Positions 29,427-39,156 of a stretch of 64,000 bases of DNA are shown here, piece after piece. The position numbers and the translations under genes were made by a program. Every line of letters begins with the position of its first letter. Within the stretch, counting starts at the first letter, position 1. Source of the stretch: an uncultured bacterium (GTDB lineage: Bacteria; Bacillota; Limnochordia; DTU080; JAAYLA01); assembly GCA_937983075.1 (NCBI GenBank), contig CALKAQ010000008.1:1-64000 (forward strand), read 5' to 3'. The notes beneath the pieces were generated by a model. It did no database searches and was not told where the DNA came from. It saw nothing but the letters and a program-made list of their open reading frames with translations.

Positions 29427-29456
29427 ATTTTAGCGAATGGCAGAGAAAGGCGTCAA
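29427..29456 (-). promoter_or_regulatory. Sigma-A promoter for the ileS T-box transcript
   Basis: TTGACG (29451-29456) and TAAAAT (29427-29432) are separated by 18 bases, just ahead of the T-box leader. The -35 box overlaps the comA stop codon. Confidence 0.75.
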
Positions 29457-30274
29457 CCCGTGCCGGAAGCCATGGCCTTGGGTATGTGCTGTCGCAGCGT
29501 ATCGCCCCGCAGCCCTTGGCGCATCGCTTCAAGTGAAATGACGTCTTGAGGCTGAATATTCCCCAAGTTCACGTTCGGGCCGAAACGCAGCAGCCACTCT
29601 TGCTGCTGCTTCACCTGAGGAGCTTCCCAAATCAGTCGATCAGGTTGATCGACCTCAGCAACGATGGTCTCAAACAGTTCGCTGCGTGCTCGACCGGCTT
29701 CGTCGTACACGCCTACGCCTACGCCCGAATCGCGTCCCTCAATGATGACCCATTCCGCTCCGTGTTCCAAATCCATACGCACGAGGCGAGGAACGTCCTT
29801 CACATTGAGATCTCTCGCCGAATCCTTTTTTCCCAGCTCGCTGAGCACTCGCAGTCCACGGCGTGACGCTTCCGAAATCAACCGTTGCCGATCCCTGGGG
29901 TCCAAGTCAATGGTGCCTTCGGAAACCTCGATTGCCGTGAATCCGAGATCAGCCGCCCGGGCAATAAATTCGCTGCCCTTCCCCTGCCAAAAGGCGATCT
30001 CCAGCAAGGTTCCACCCGGGTAAATATCAATCTGATGCTCTTTGACGATGCGTATTTTCCGCAGCAGTTCCCGTTTCGAGTACACCAGGGGTGTCCCGAA
30101 GCCGAGCTTCCAAAAGTCAATATGGTCGGCGGCCATGCGAAGCAAATCGCGGGTCGCCTCGACACCAAGGCCTTTGTCGATCACCATGGTGATGCCTTGC
30201 TTTCTCGGTTTGAATGTTCGACTCACTTCTGGAGAGGCAACAACCCCAGCGAAAAGTGACGGAAACGTTCGCAT
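29453..30274 (-). CDS. comA: Phosphosulfolactate synthase (ComA/YitD family)
   Basis: The enzyme adds sulfite to phosphoenolpyruvate to give phosphosulfolactate, a step toward coenzyme M in methanogens and toward sulfolactate in some sporulating bacilli. The 273-residue TIM-barrel protein shows TMVIDKGLGVEATRDLL, DFWKLGFGTPLVY, IYPGGTLLEIAFWQGKG, AIEVSEGTIDL and VIIEGRDSGVGVGVYD. The ATG at 30274 has GGGGG about eight bases upstream. No comB or comC neighbour is seen. Given the sporulation genes in this window, a role in spore sulfolactate is plausible but inferred. Confidence 0.88.
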   Translation of the reverse strand: MRTFPSLFAGVVASPEVSRTFKPRKQGITMVIDKGLGVEATRDLLRMAADHIDFWKLGFGTPLVYSKRELLRKIRIVKEHQIDIYPGGTLLEIAFWQGKGSEFIARAADLGFTAIEVSEGTIDLDPRDRQRLISEASRRGLRVLSELGKKDSARDLNVKDVPRLVRMDLEHGAEWVIIEGRDSGVGVGVYDEAGRARSELFETIVAEVDQPDRLIWEAPQVKQQQEWLLRFGPNVNLGNIQPQDVISLEAMRQGLRGDTLRQHIPKAMASGTG

Positions 30275-30433
30275 ACCTCGGCCCCCTTTGATACGACCGG
30301 AAGATTCCTCAGCTTATGCAACAACGACACGGAGCGTGAAAATGCCGCTCCTCCCGAATTCAAGCAGGACCTTTCGAGGTCCGAAGGTGAACTCGTAGAT
30401 GGGGGTCGATATGCAAACGGAGGCGATTGTCGT

Positions 30434-32011
30434 TTGTCACCAAGGCATCGTGCTGTCAGTGCAAGCCATTCTCCGCTGAAGCGCCATACCCATCGGCCCA
30501 TCGTCACCTTCGCTCTGATGCTGGGCATGTTTCTCGCCGCCGTGGAGGGCACCATTGTGGCTACCGCCATGCCTTCCATCGTTACGGCTTTGGGAGGTTT
30601 TTCACACTACAGCTGGGTGTTCTCGATTTACTTATTGACCGAAGCCATCACCATCCCGATTTACGGCAAGTTCGCCGACTTGTTCGGCCGCAAACCGGTT
30701 TTCATTTTCGGAACCACACTCTTTCTGGTCGGCACAGCGCTTTGCGGGCTTTCCAACACCATGCTGCAATTGATAGTTTTCCGCGGACTGCAGGGGCTCG
30801 GTTCAGGTGCGATCATTCCGCTGGCGTCCACGATGGTCGGCGATTTGTACAGCATCAAGGAACGCCCCAGGGTACAAGGCGCCATGAGCAGCGTTTGGGC
30901 TGTCGCGTCGGTGATCGGTCCTGCCCTTGGCGGCTTTATTGTGGCGCATCTTGACTGGCACTGGATTTTCTACATCAACATTCCGTTTGGCATTGCCGCG
31001 ATTGCGGTGCTCACTTGGTTTTTTCACGAAGATGTGCAGCGGGCGAGCCGGACACCCCAAATTGACTACGCCGGCACCTTCTTGCTCATCACTGGTGTCG
31101 GGACACTCATGCTGATGCTCGTGCAAGGAGGCACGGCGTGGCCTTGGACTTCGGCGCCGATTGTTCTGCTCGCGGCCATCACCGTCATCGCGCTGACATT
31201 GTTTGTGCTGCAAGAACGGCGCGCGGCAGAACCGCTTCTGCCTCTTGATCTGCTGCGTGACCGCACCATCTTGCTCTGCAACGTCGGCTCGCTGTTTGGC
31301 GGTGGACTCATTTTCGGACTCACATCATTTATCCCGACGTTTGCTCAAGGCGTGCTCGGCGTCGGCGCCATTCAAGCAGGCGCCTTGCTGACGTTGATGT
31401 CGATCGGCTGGCCGTTGGCGAGCAACCTTACCGGTTGGGCGTGGCGAAGCATCGGACACCGGGGAACCGCGATGCTCGGAACGTTCCTCACTTTTCTCAG
31501 CGGCAGCCTTCTTGTCACCGTGGGCCCGAATTCTCCGGCTTGGCTGCTCGGCGCCGGCAGCTTCATTATGGGCATGGGACTCGGGTTCTCGCAGACGACT
31601 TACATCGTCACGGTTCAGTCCCGCGTGGCATGGAACCGACGCGGCGCAGCGACAAGTTCGAACATGTTCAACCGCATTTTGGGCAGCACCGTTTGGGTTG
31701 CATTCCTCGGCGGGATTCTCAATCAACGCCTGCAAAGAACGTTGGCAGGCATAGACGAGATGCCCGGCGACTTGCTTGCCCAAAGCGGCGCCGCGACCGA
31801 CGCCGGGCTCGACGTCGTCAGCTTGTTGCTCGATCCCGGGATACGCGAGACAATTTCGCCTCCGCTGCTCACGCAGCTTCAAGAAGCCTTGGCGCACGGA
31901 ATTCACGGCGTTTTCGTAGCCGTGTTCATCACAGGGGCAGCGGCTTTCATACTGACTTGCAACTTGCCGCGCCAAGCCCTTCTCGGTGATGCGATGGGCC
32001 CGAAGAGGTAA
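30434..32011 (+). CDS. MFS drug exporter (DHA2/EmrB-QacA family, 14 helices)
   Basis: The 525-residue protein is predicted to export drugs or organic ions in exchange for protons. It has about 14 hydrophobic segments. The family motifs are LAAVEGTIVATAMPSI at helix 1, GKFADLFGRKPVF (motif A), FRGLQGLGSGAIIPLAST (motif B region) and GPALGGFIV (motif C). The TTG at 30434 has GGAGG ten bases upstream. There is no adjacent TetR or MarR regulator. Substrate is unknown. Confidence 0.9.
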   Translation: MSPRHRAVSASHSPLKRHTHRPIVTFALMLGMFLAAVEGTIVATAMPSIVTALGGFSHYSWVFSIYLLTEAITIPIYGKFADLFGRKPVFIFGTTLFLVGTALCGLSNTMLQLIVFRGLQGLGSGAIIPLASTMVGDLYSIKERPRVQGAMSSVWAVASVIGPALGGFIVAHLDWHWIFYINIPFGIAAIAVLTWFFHEDVQRASRTPQIDYAGTFLLITGVGTLMLMLVQGGTAWPWTSAPIVLLAAITVIALTLFVLQERRAAEPLLPLDLLRDRTILLCNVGSLFGGGLIFGLTSFIPTFAQGVLGVGAIQAGALLTLMSIGWPLASNLTGWAWRSIGHRGTAMLGTFLTFLSGSLLVTVGPNSPAWLLGAGSFIMGMGLGFSQTTYIVTVQSRVAWNRRGAATSSNMFNRILGSTVWVAFLGGILNQRLQRTLAGIDEMPGDLLAQSGAATDAGLDVVSLLLDPGIRETISPPLLTQLQEALAHGIHGVFVAVFITGAAAFILTCNLPRQALLGDAMGPKR

Positions 32012-32109
32012 ACGAGCCGCTTCACGGCGAACATAGAACATATCCGACAGGGCGGCAATGACATCAGTCGCTTTGCCTACCCCGCCCCAATGAGAACGAA
32101 AGGAGTCGA

Positions 32110-32379
32110 TTGGTTTCCATGGCCATCCAGTCCGCTGTGATTGATCGCATCGTCGACGGTACGCATGCGGTGCTGCTCGTCGGTCCCGACGAAGTGGAAC
32201 GGGTTGTCCCTCGGCGCGAACTGCCTGCGGACGCCCGAGAAGGCACCTGGTTGAAAGTCCGCTTTCACGGCGACTGCCTCATCGACGCCGTGGTCGACAA
32301 AGAAGCTACCGAAGCAGCCGCTCGACGCATCCACGCGAAGATGGAACTGCTGCGTCAGCGCGGTCGAATGTTAAGCTAG
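32110..32379 (+). CDS. DUF3006-like protein (cytosolic copy)
   Basis: A compact protein of 86-89 residues with the DUF3006-like pattern: AVIDRIVDGTHAVLLVGPDE, then VVPRRELPADAREGTWLKV, and a charged helical tail (MELLRQRGRM). AAAGGAG lies four bases before a TTG at 32110 and 13 before an in-frame ATG at 32119, so the start is uncertain. DUF3006 genes commonly accompany ComEC-like metallohydrolases, and one lies 450 bases downstream. Its tail overlaps the convergent DUF3006-like gene by 74 bases. Confidence 0.75.
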   Translation: MVSMAIQSAVIDRIVDGTHAVLLVGPDEVERVVPRRELPADAREGTWLKVRFHGDCLIDAVVDKEATEAAARRIHAKMELLRQRGRMLS

Positions 32380-32752
32380 CTGGACCACGAGCGCGCAGCA
32401 CAGCGATTTTGGCTTCCATGCGATCGTAAATTTCCCGTGTTTTTGCGTAATCAGCGGCAAACATGGGTGGATCGCATGGCTGTCGGTTGCATTCTATAAT
32501 TTCCAGGTGACCCCACAGTCCTTCCACTTCGTGCTCCAACATCGCACCGACATTCTGTAAACTTGATACGGGCAAAATCCATTCTTGCTCGTCGGAACCG
32601 ACCAGGAAAACAACCCATTGGCGATCAACCATCCGATCGATCACGGCGCTCGGCGGCTGGGAACGGCCTTGTATTTCGAAGATCCATCCGCAGGTGATCA
32701 GCAGCGTCACCAAGACATACACGAAATGAAGTTGAATTCGACCTCTGATCAT
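32306..32752 (-). CDS. DUF3006-like exported or membrane-anchored protein
   Basis: The protein of 148 residues has an N-terminal hydrophobic helix (LHFVYVLVTLLITCGWIF) acting as signal or anchor. A DUF3006-like core follows, AVIDRMVDRQWVVFLVGSDE and then WILPVSSL, with a Cys pair (ECNRQPCDPP). A helix DRMEAKIAVLRARG mirrors the tail of the plus-strand copy. The last 25 residues are antisense to that copy. A divergent promoter region separates it from the metallohydrolase gene. Homology is inferred from pattern. It could be an extracytoplasmic partner of the hydrolase. Confidence 0.6.
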   Translation of the reverse strand: MIRGRIQLHFVYVLVTLLITCGWIFEIQGRSQPPSAVIDRMVDRQWVVFLVGSDEQEWILPVSSLQNVGAMLEHEVEGLWGHLEIIECNRQPCDPPMFAADYAKTREIYDRMEAKIAVLRARGPASLTFDRADAAVPSSRGCVERLLR

Positions 32753-32826
32753 GTGCTTATACTTAGCGATTCAAATTCAAACTCCTTTTCTGCATTATGT
32801 AAATTGATTCTGCAATTGATCGACAT

Positions 32827-33966
32827 ATGAACAGAACAAGGACGGGATACTCGAACATGCATCATCGCAACATGTACCGTACAACCACAATCGGCACCGC
32901 TGCACTCATCGCTGTTGCCCTGGCGCTGATTGCCGTCATGGCTCCACACGGCTCGACCAACGCGTTCTCGCCCACGCTGACGGTTTACTTTTTCGATGTG
33001 GATCAAGGAGATGCCATCCTCTTCCAAGCAGATGATTTCACCATGCTCATCGACGCCGGGCGCCACGATCGCAACGACGTCGTGCCGTATTTGCGCTCCG
33101 TCGGTGTCGAAAAGATCGATTTGTTCGTCGGCACTCACCCTCACTCCGACCACATCGGCCAGTGTGAGCAAGTGATGAAATCGTTCCCGGTGCGAGAAGT
33201 TTGGCTGTCGGGCGATGTACACACCACACGGACGTTTGAGCGTTGCATCGATGCCATTTTAGCTTCCGATGCGGGCTATCACGAGCCGCGTGCAGGGGAA
33301 ACGTTTGAATTGGGTTCAGCACGCATTGAAATTTTGCACCCCAGCGAAGTGACGGGTGACTTCAACAACGGCTCGATCAGCATGCGGGTGATCTACGGCG
33401 ACGTCGTCTTCATGCTCACCGGCGACGCCGAAGCCGAAGCGGAGATGGCCATGCTCAACCGCAATCTGCCTCTGGACGCGCACATCTTGAAACTCGGCCA
33501 TCACGGTTCCCGTACGTCTTCTACGACAGCTTTTCTTGCCGCCGTGGATCCCGAGGTAGCGATCTATTCGGCCGGAGTTGACAATTCATACGGGCATCCG
33601 CATTCGGAAGTCGTGCAACGCGTGGCTGCGTTGGGCATCGCCTTGTACGGCACCGATACGCACGGGACCATACGCATCGTCACCGACGGCAAGGCATACC
33701 GCGTTTTGACCGAGCGCGACAACCCGGTCGGCTTCGAGGCTCCCGGCATTCCGAACTTGTGCGCTCCGGGGCAAATCAACATTAATGCCGCTTCGATCAG
33801 CGAGCTGACACAAATCATGCATATCGGCCCCGTCATTGCCGAACGGATTGCAGCCGACAGGCCGTTCTTGTCATTGGACGATCTCACCCGTGTCAGCGGC
33901 CTGGGTGCGAGCCGTGTCCGAGACATTCAAGCTCAGGGACTTGCGTGCATCGGTCCTCTGCAGTGA
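32827..33966 (+). CDS. Exported ComEC-like metallohydrolase with C-terminal helix-hairpin-helix domain
   Basis: The protein of up to 379 residues has a signal helix (IGTAALIAVALALIAVMAP), then a metallo-beta-lactamase domain like the C-terminal part of ComEC: VYFFDVDQGDAILFQ, TMLIDAGRHD, THPHSDHIG, MLTGDAEAEAE and LKLGHHGSRTS. The last 65 residues are a ComEA-type helix-hairpin-helix DNA-binding domain (INAASISELTQIMHIGPVIA, then FLSLDDLTRVSGLGASRV). The channel part of ComEC is absent. An extracellular DNA-processing role is inferred. The start is uncertain (ATGs at 32827, 32857 and 32872). Confidence 0.85.
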   Translation: MNRTRTGYSNMHHRNMYRTTTIGTAALIAVALALIAVMAPHGSTNAFSPTLTVYFFDVDQGDAILFQADDFTMLIDAGRHDRNDVVPYLRSVGVEKIDLFVGTHPHSDHIGQCEQVMKSFPVREVWLSGDVHTTRTFERCIDAILASDAGYHEPRAGETFELGSARIEILHPSEVTGDFNNGSISMRVIYGDVVFMLTGDAEAEAEMAMLNRNLPLDAHILKLGHHGSRTSSTTAFLAAVDPEVAIYSAGVDNSYGHPHSEVVQRVAALGIALYGTDTHGTIRIVTDGKAYRVLTERDNPVGFEAPGIPNLCAPGQININAASISELTQIMHIGPVIAERIAADRPFLSLDDLTRVSGLGASRVRDIQAQGLACIGPLQ

Positions 33967-33988
33967 TGAAGCAGCATGCCGGCAAGCG

Positions 33989-34020
33989 GAGGGGCGGCCC
34001 CGTTGTCGAGGCCGCCCCTC
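33989..34020 (+). terminator. Hairpin after the metallohydrolase gene
   Basis: GAGGGGCGGCC and GGCCGCCCCTC pair perfectly around a ten-base loop. There is no T-run on the plus strand, so terminator strength is uncertain. Confidence 0.5.
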
Positions 34021-34059
34021 TGATCGTCGAACCGTCGACACCATGCGTGGTTCCTCAAA

Positions 34060-34105
34060 CGAAAAGAAAGCGCCCGCCTCGGCTCGCGTCAGCCATGGCG
34101 GGCGC
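34060..34105 (-). terminator. Terminator of the purine permease gene
   Basis: On the minus strand GCGCCCGCC pairs with GGCGGGCGC and is followed by TTTCTTTTCG. It lies just past the permease stop. Confidence 0.7.
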
Positions 34106-34123
34106 CTGCGATGTTCAATGACT

Positions 34124-35446
34124 CTATAGGAATATATAACGCAAGATGAACAGCACGGCTAAAATCCACATGATCGGGTGAACCGTGCGGCCCTTTCCCG
34201 CAATGAGTTTGACCAGCGGATAAGCGATAAACGCGAGAGAAATCCCTTCTGCAATGCTGTATGCCAGCGGCATCATAATCATCGCCGTGAAGGCCGGGAG
34301 CGCTTCGGAGAACTCTTCCCATTGGATACTGGCAACCGGCCGCAGCATCAACACACCAACTGCAAAAAGAGCCGGTGCGGTAATCGCCAGGTTGTCGGCA
34401 AAGGTGACGATCAGCGGGCTGAAAAACGGCGCCACCAAAAAGGCTCCTGCAACGACAAGGCTCGTCAAGCCGGTACGCCCACCCACTGCGACGCCGCTTG
34501 CAGATTCCACGTAAGCCGTCACCGTAGGCGTACCCACAAAGGCGCCAGCCATAGTACCGACCGCATCGGAAAGCAGTGCGCGTTCGGCCCGCGGCAAGCG
34601 TCCTTCTTGATCCAAGAAGTTTCCTTGCTTGGCAACGCCAATGAGCGTGCCCATGGTGTCGAAAAAGTCGACGAAAAGAAACGCAAAGACAATCGTAAAG
34701 AGCCCGAGATCAAAAGCACCTTTGATATCCAGCTGGCCTAAGATTTCGCCCCAAGCGCCGAAGTTGGGCCAACTCACGATCGCTGCAGGCATTTCCATGA
34801 TCCCAAAACCGATTCCCACAAAAGCGGTCAAAATAATCCCGATCAAAATGGCGCCCTTGACACCGAGTGCCATCAATCCACCGGTAATGAGAATCCCAAT
34901 CAGCGCCACAAGCGTCTCCGGGTTTGAAAAATCGCCAAGTGACACGATGGTCGCATCACTCGGTACAATGATCTTCGCGTTCTGCAAACCGATGAAGGCG
35001 ATAAACAGGCCGATACCCGCACCGATTGCGCTTTTGAGTGTGTCAGGTACCGCATCAATGACCACCGACCGCAAACGGGTCACGGTCAATAAGAGAAAAA
35101 GCACGCCTGAAATAAAGACGGCTCCGAGCGCTGTTTGCCACTCAACGCCCATACCCAAAACGACGGTATACGTGAAATAGGCATTTAAGCCCATCCCCGG
35201 CGCCAGAGCAAACGGGTAGTTTGCGAGGAAACTCATCAGCAGCGTTGCAAACGCGGCCGACACCGCCGTCGCGAGGACAACGCCTTCAAGCGGCATACCG
35301 GTGAGTCCAACGATGGCCGGGTTTACGACGATGATATAAGCCATCGTCATGAATGTTGTAATACCGGCGACAACCTCAGTTCTTACTGACGTTCCGTTCT
35401 CCCTTAAACGGAACCAGCGTTCAAGTACCCCATCTTGACGTGCCAA
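34124..35446 (-). CDS. NCS2-type purine permease (AzgA/PbuG-like)
   Basis: The 440-residue membrane protein is predicted to import adenine, guanine or hypoxanthine with protons. It shows the AzgA-branch signature: RTEVVAGITTFMTMAYIIVV near the start, ALAPGMGLNAYFTYTVV, GIGLFIAFIGLQNAKI, and VDFFDTMGTLIGVAKQ with the substrate-site motif. GTPTVTAYVESASGVAVGGR matches the family region near helix 10. The start is TTG at 35446, eight bases after GGAGG; an overlapping ATG frame stops after nine codons. No purine riboswitch was found in the leader. Confidence 0.92.
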   Translation of the reverse strand: MARQDGVLERWFRLRENGTSVRTEVVAGITTFMTMAYIIVVNPAIVGLTGMPLEGVVLATAVSAAFATLLMSFLANYPFALAPGMGLNAYFTYTVVLGMGVEWQTALGAVFISGVLFLLLTVTRLRSVVIDAVPDTLKSAIGAGIGLFIAFIGLQNAKIIVPSDATIVSLGDFSNPETLVALIGILITGGLMALGVKGAILIGIILTAFVGIGFGIMEMPAAIVSWPNFGAWGEILGQLDIKGAFDLGLFTIVFAFLFVDFFDTMGTLIGVAKQGNFLDQEGRLPRAERALLSDAVGTMAGAFVGTPTVTAYVESASGVAVGGRTGLTSLVVAGAFLVAPFFSPLIVTFADNLAITAPALFAVGVLMLRPVASIQWEEFSEALPAFTAMIMMPLAYSIAEGISLAFIAYPLVKLIAGKGRTVHPIMWILAVLFILRYIFL

Positions 35447-35700
35447 TCATTACTCCTCCTACTGTCACGCAACATGACATGAAATGTGCTGTTAAGGGAT
35501 CTCCGTCAGATTCGATGACAGAACTGTCTATCCTTCTTATGTGCCTAGACTTTAGCGTGGATAATGTTCCTTGGAAATAAGAAAGGTATAAGGGATCAAA
35601 CGCGCCGACGCTTGGTTTGGCGATTCCACAGTCAACTCGAAGGTCTCGCAATCCCAGGGATAGTGATGTTGAACAGGCGCAAAACTCCACGAAAATCGGC

Positions 35701-35728
35701 TTGACATCTTCCACATTTGCTCTATATT
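35701..35728 (+). promoter_or_regulatory. Sigma-A promoter of groESL
   Basis: TTGACA (35701-35706) and TATATT (35723-35728) with a 16-base spacer stand just before the CIRCE element. Confidence 0.8.
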
Positions 35729-35736
35729 AGTATCTG

Positions 35737-35763
35737 GTAGCACTCGACGTCATTGAGTGCTAA
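35737..35763 (+). promoter_or_regulatory. CIRCE element (HrcA operator)
   Basis: GTAGCACTC, nine bases, then GAGTGCTAA match the CIRCE inverted repeat with one change in the first arm. Its place between promoter and groES implies HrcA repression released by heat. Confidence 0.93.
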
Positions 35764-35795
35764 CATCACCAACGCCCATCTGAGGAGGGAACTAC

Positions 35796-37741
<1,946 letters not shown>

Positions 37742-37757
37742 ACTCGGCGACTCATGT

Positions 37758-37788
37758 AGAGGAGACATGAAGTCTCCTCTCGCTTTTT
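37758..37788 (+). terminator. Terminator of groESL
   Basis: AGAGGAGAC and GTCTCCTCT form a nine-bp stem with a five-base loop, followed by CGCTTTTT. Confidence 0.93.
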
Positions 37789-37821
37789 ATACTCAGCCAT
37801 TTGAAAGGAGTTCGTTGTCCT

Positions 37822-38055
37822 ATGGCTTTCGTCATTACTGAGCCCTGCATTGGCACCAAAGACGCCGCATGCGTCGAAGTTTGCCCCGTCGACTGCATTC
37901 ATGAAGGTGAAGATCAATACTACATCGATCCCGATGAATGCATCGACTGCGGAGCTTGCGAACCGGAATGCCCGGTCGAAGCCATTTTCCCCGAAGATGA
38001 AGTTCCCGAAAAGTGGGCTTCCTTCATCGAAAAGAACGCGAACTTTTTCGCCTGA
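37822..38055 (+). CDS. Ferredoxin with two iron-sulfur clusters (7Fe/8Fe type)
   Basis: This 77-residue electron carrier has cysteines at 9, 17, 21 and 25, then 40, 43, 46 and 50. The first spacing (C-x7-C-x3-C-x3-C) matches seven-iron FdxA-type ferredoxins, and the second (C-x2-C-x2-C-x3-C-P) is a normal [4Fe-4S] site. Key stretches are [16 protein letters not shown] and [12 protein letters not shown]. The start is the ATG at 37822 with GAAAGGAG about 11 bases upstream. It is a single gene between groESL and tRNA-Leu, with its own terminator. Confidence 0.93.
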   Translation: MAFVITEPCIGTKDAACVEVCPVDCIHEGEDQYYIDPDECIDCGACEPECPVEAIFPEDEVPEKWASFIEKNANFFA

Positions 38056-38078
38056 GTTCAACCGCACGCCACATATCC

Positions 38079-38117
38079 GAAAGACGCTCGTGACTCCAAG
38101 CGAGCGTCTTTCACTTT
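38079..38117 (+). terminator. Terminator of the ferredoxin gene
   Basis: GAAAGACGCTCG and CGAGCGTCTTTC pair perfectly over 12 bp with a ten-base loop, followed by ACTTTAT. Confidence 0.75.
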
Positions 38118-38130
38118 ATATCCCGAAGGC

Positions 38131-38168
38131 AAAAAAAGACTGTCGCAAGCTTCGGCTTGCGACAGTCT
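38131..38168 (-). terminator. Terminator of tRNA-Leu(GAG)
   Basis: On the minus strand a 14-bp perfect stem (AGACTGTCGCAAGC with its complement, loop CGAA) is followed by a run of seven Ts. Confidence 0.93.
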
Positions 38169-38181
38169 ATTGGCTTCACGT

Positions 38182-38268
38182 TGGTGCGGGCGAAAGGATT
38201 TGAACCTTCACGACCATAAGGTCACTAGCCCCTCAAGCTAGCGCGTCTGCCGATTCCGCCACGCCCGC
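38182..38268 (-). tRNA. tRNA-Leu (anticodon GAG)
   Basis: The acceptor stem GCGGGCG/CGCCCGC, a long variable arm typical of tRNA-Leu, TTCAAATCC in the T loop and an encoded CCA are visible. The anticodon loop TTGAGGG reads GAG, decoding CUC/CUU. It is 87 bases with CCA. Confidence 0.96.
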
Positions 38269-38353
38269 AGATGATTGAGCGAATATGCGATTCATCCTGT
38301 GACATCACTCATTATAACGCCTCCGAAGCGCTCTGTCAAGGCATGTTTCAAAA

Positions 38354-39106
38354 TCACGAAATCGCTGCGGTCACACGATCATCTTCACGAACCACGAGCC
38401 GCACTTCGCCCGCAGCTTGGGCAGGCAGCATCAATTGCACTCGGTCGGGAGCAAAGATGAACGCTTCCCATGCGACCGCTTTCTCAGCGACGACGATAAC
38501 ATGGCTCCACTGCAAAAGCGACTTGCCGGGTTCAATGCCGAAGGAAGCCGCCAAATCTGAATCCGCTTGACAAAGTTCGAGGATTGGCGGTCTGCATTGC
38601 GCTCCTCCTTCCCCAAAGCTCAGAGCACGCCGCAAAGGCTGCCCGCTTTCCACTTCATGCGGATTCAGCGTCACATGATAGGGCGTCATGAGCCGATTGA
38701 GAAACAAAGGCTCCTCACCGACGAACGTCCAGCGTTCTACGGAAAGAAGCGCTGTCTCCGAGTCGGTTTGCAGCCGCGACGCAATCAGTTGATCGAGGCG
38801 TCGGTGGAACACCATCGTACCGTGCTTCACGTGCTCACCTTGAAGCTGAAGCGCCAAAGCGGGATGGAATCCGTCGCACACGGTTTTCGTTCCGCCGGAA
38901 TCCGATGCACGTACGTGTTTGGCGTATGTCTTGCGCAACGCCGCCAGCGAAATGCCTGCTTCGGACAAGATGGTACGCACATACTTTGGCGTGGTTGAAA
39001 CTACAGCGGCAATTTCAGCCACGGTCAAAAACGGATCTTGCTGCGCAACCTGCAAAACTTGCTGCTTTTTTGTTTCGCTTCGGCCCTGCCGACGAATGCC
39101 AGGCAT
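38354..39106 (-). CDS. Transcriptional regulator with HTH and UTRA-like ligand domain
   Basis: The 250-residue protein has an N-terminal helix-turn-helix (LTVAEIAAVVSTTPKYVRTI, then LSEAGISLAALRK). The C-terminal domain resembles the UTRA/chorismate-lyase fold of GntR-HutC regulators: LSVERWTFVGEEPLFLNRLM and SLLQWSHVIVVAEKAVAWEA. The HTH is not the classical GntR winged helix, which makes the combination unusual. The ATG at 39106 has GGGAGG ten bases upstream. The slt-like gene upstream in the same orientation may be a target. The ligand is unknown. Confidence 0.6.
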   Translation of the reverse strand: MPGIRRQGRSETKKQQVLQVAQQDPFLTVAEIAAVVSTTPKYVRTILSEAGISLAALRKTYAKHVRASDSGGTKTVCDGFHPALALQLQGEHVKHGTMVFHRRLDQLIASRLQTDSETALLSVERWTFVGEEPLFLNRLMTPYHVTLNPHEVESGQPLRRALSFGEGGAQCRPPILELCQADSDLAASFGIEPGKSLLQWSHVIVVAEKAVAWEAFIFAPDRVQLMLPAQAAGEVRLVVREDDRVTAAIS

Positions 39107-39156
39107 CGTTGGCCGCCCTCCCGCCCTGTTCCTTCGTACCGCTTCTGGTCCACGAC

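Noticed and set aside
35421..35714. 97-residue minus-strand ORF upstream of the purine permease
   Set aside because: It overlaps the groES promoter side and the permease start, with no family and no good ribosome site.
35451..35795. Purine riboswitch before the purine permease
   Set aside because: The conserved core blocks of the purine aptamer are not present in the minus-strand leader.
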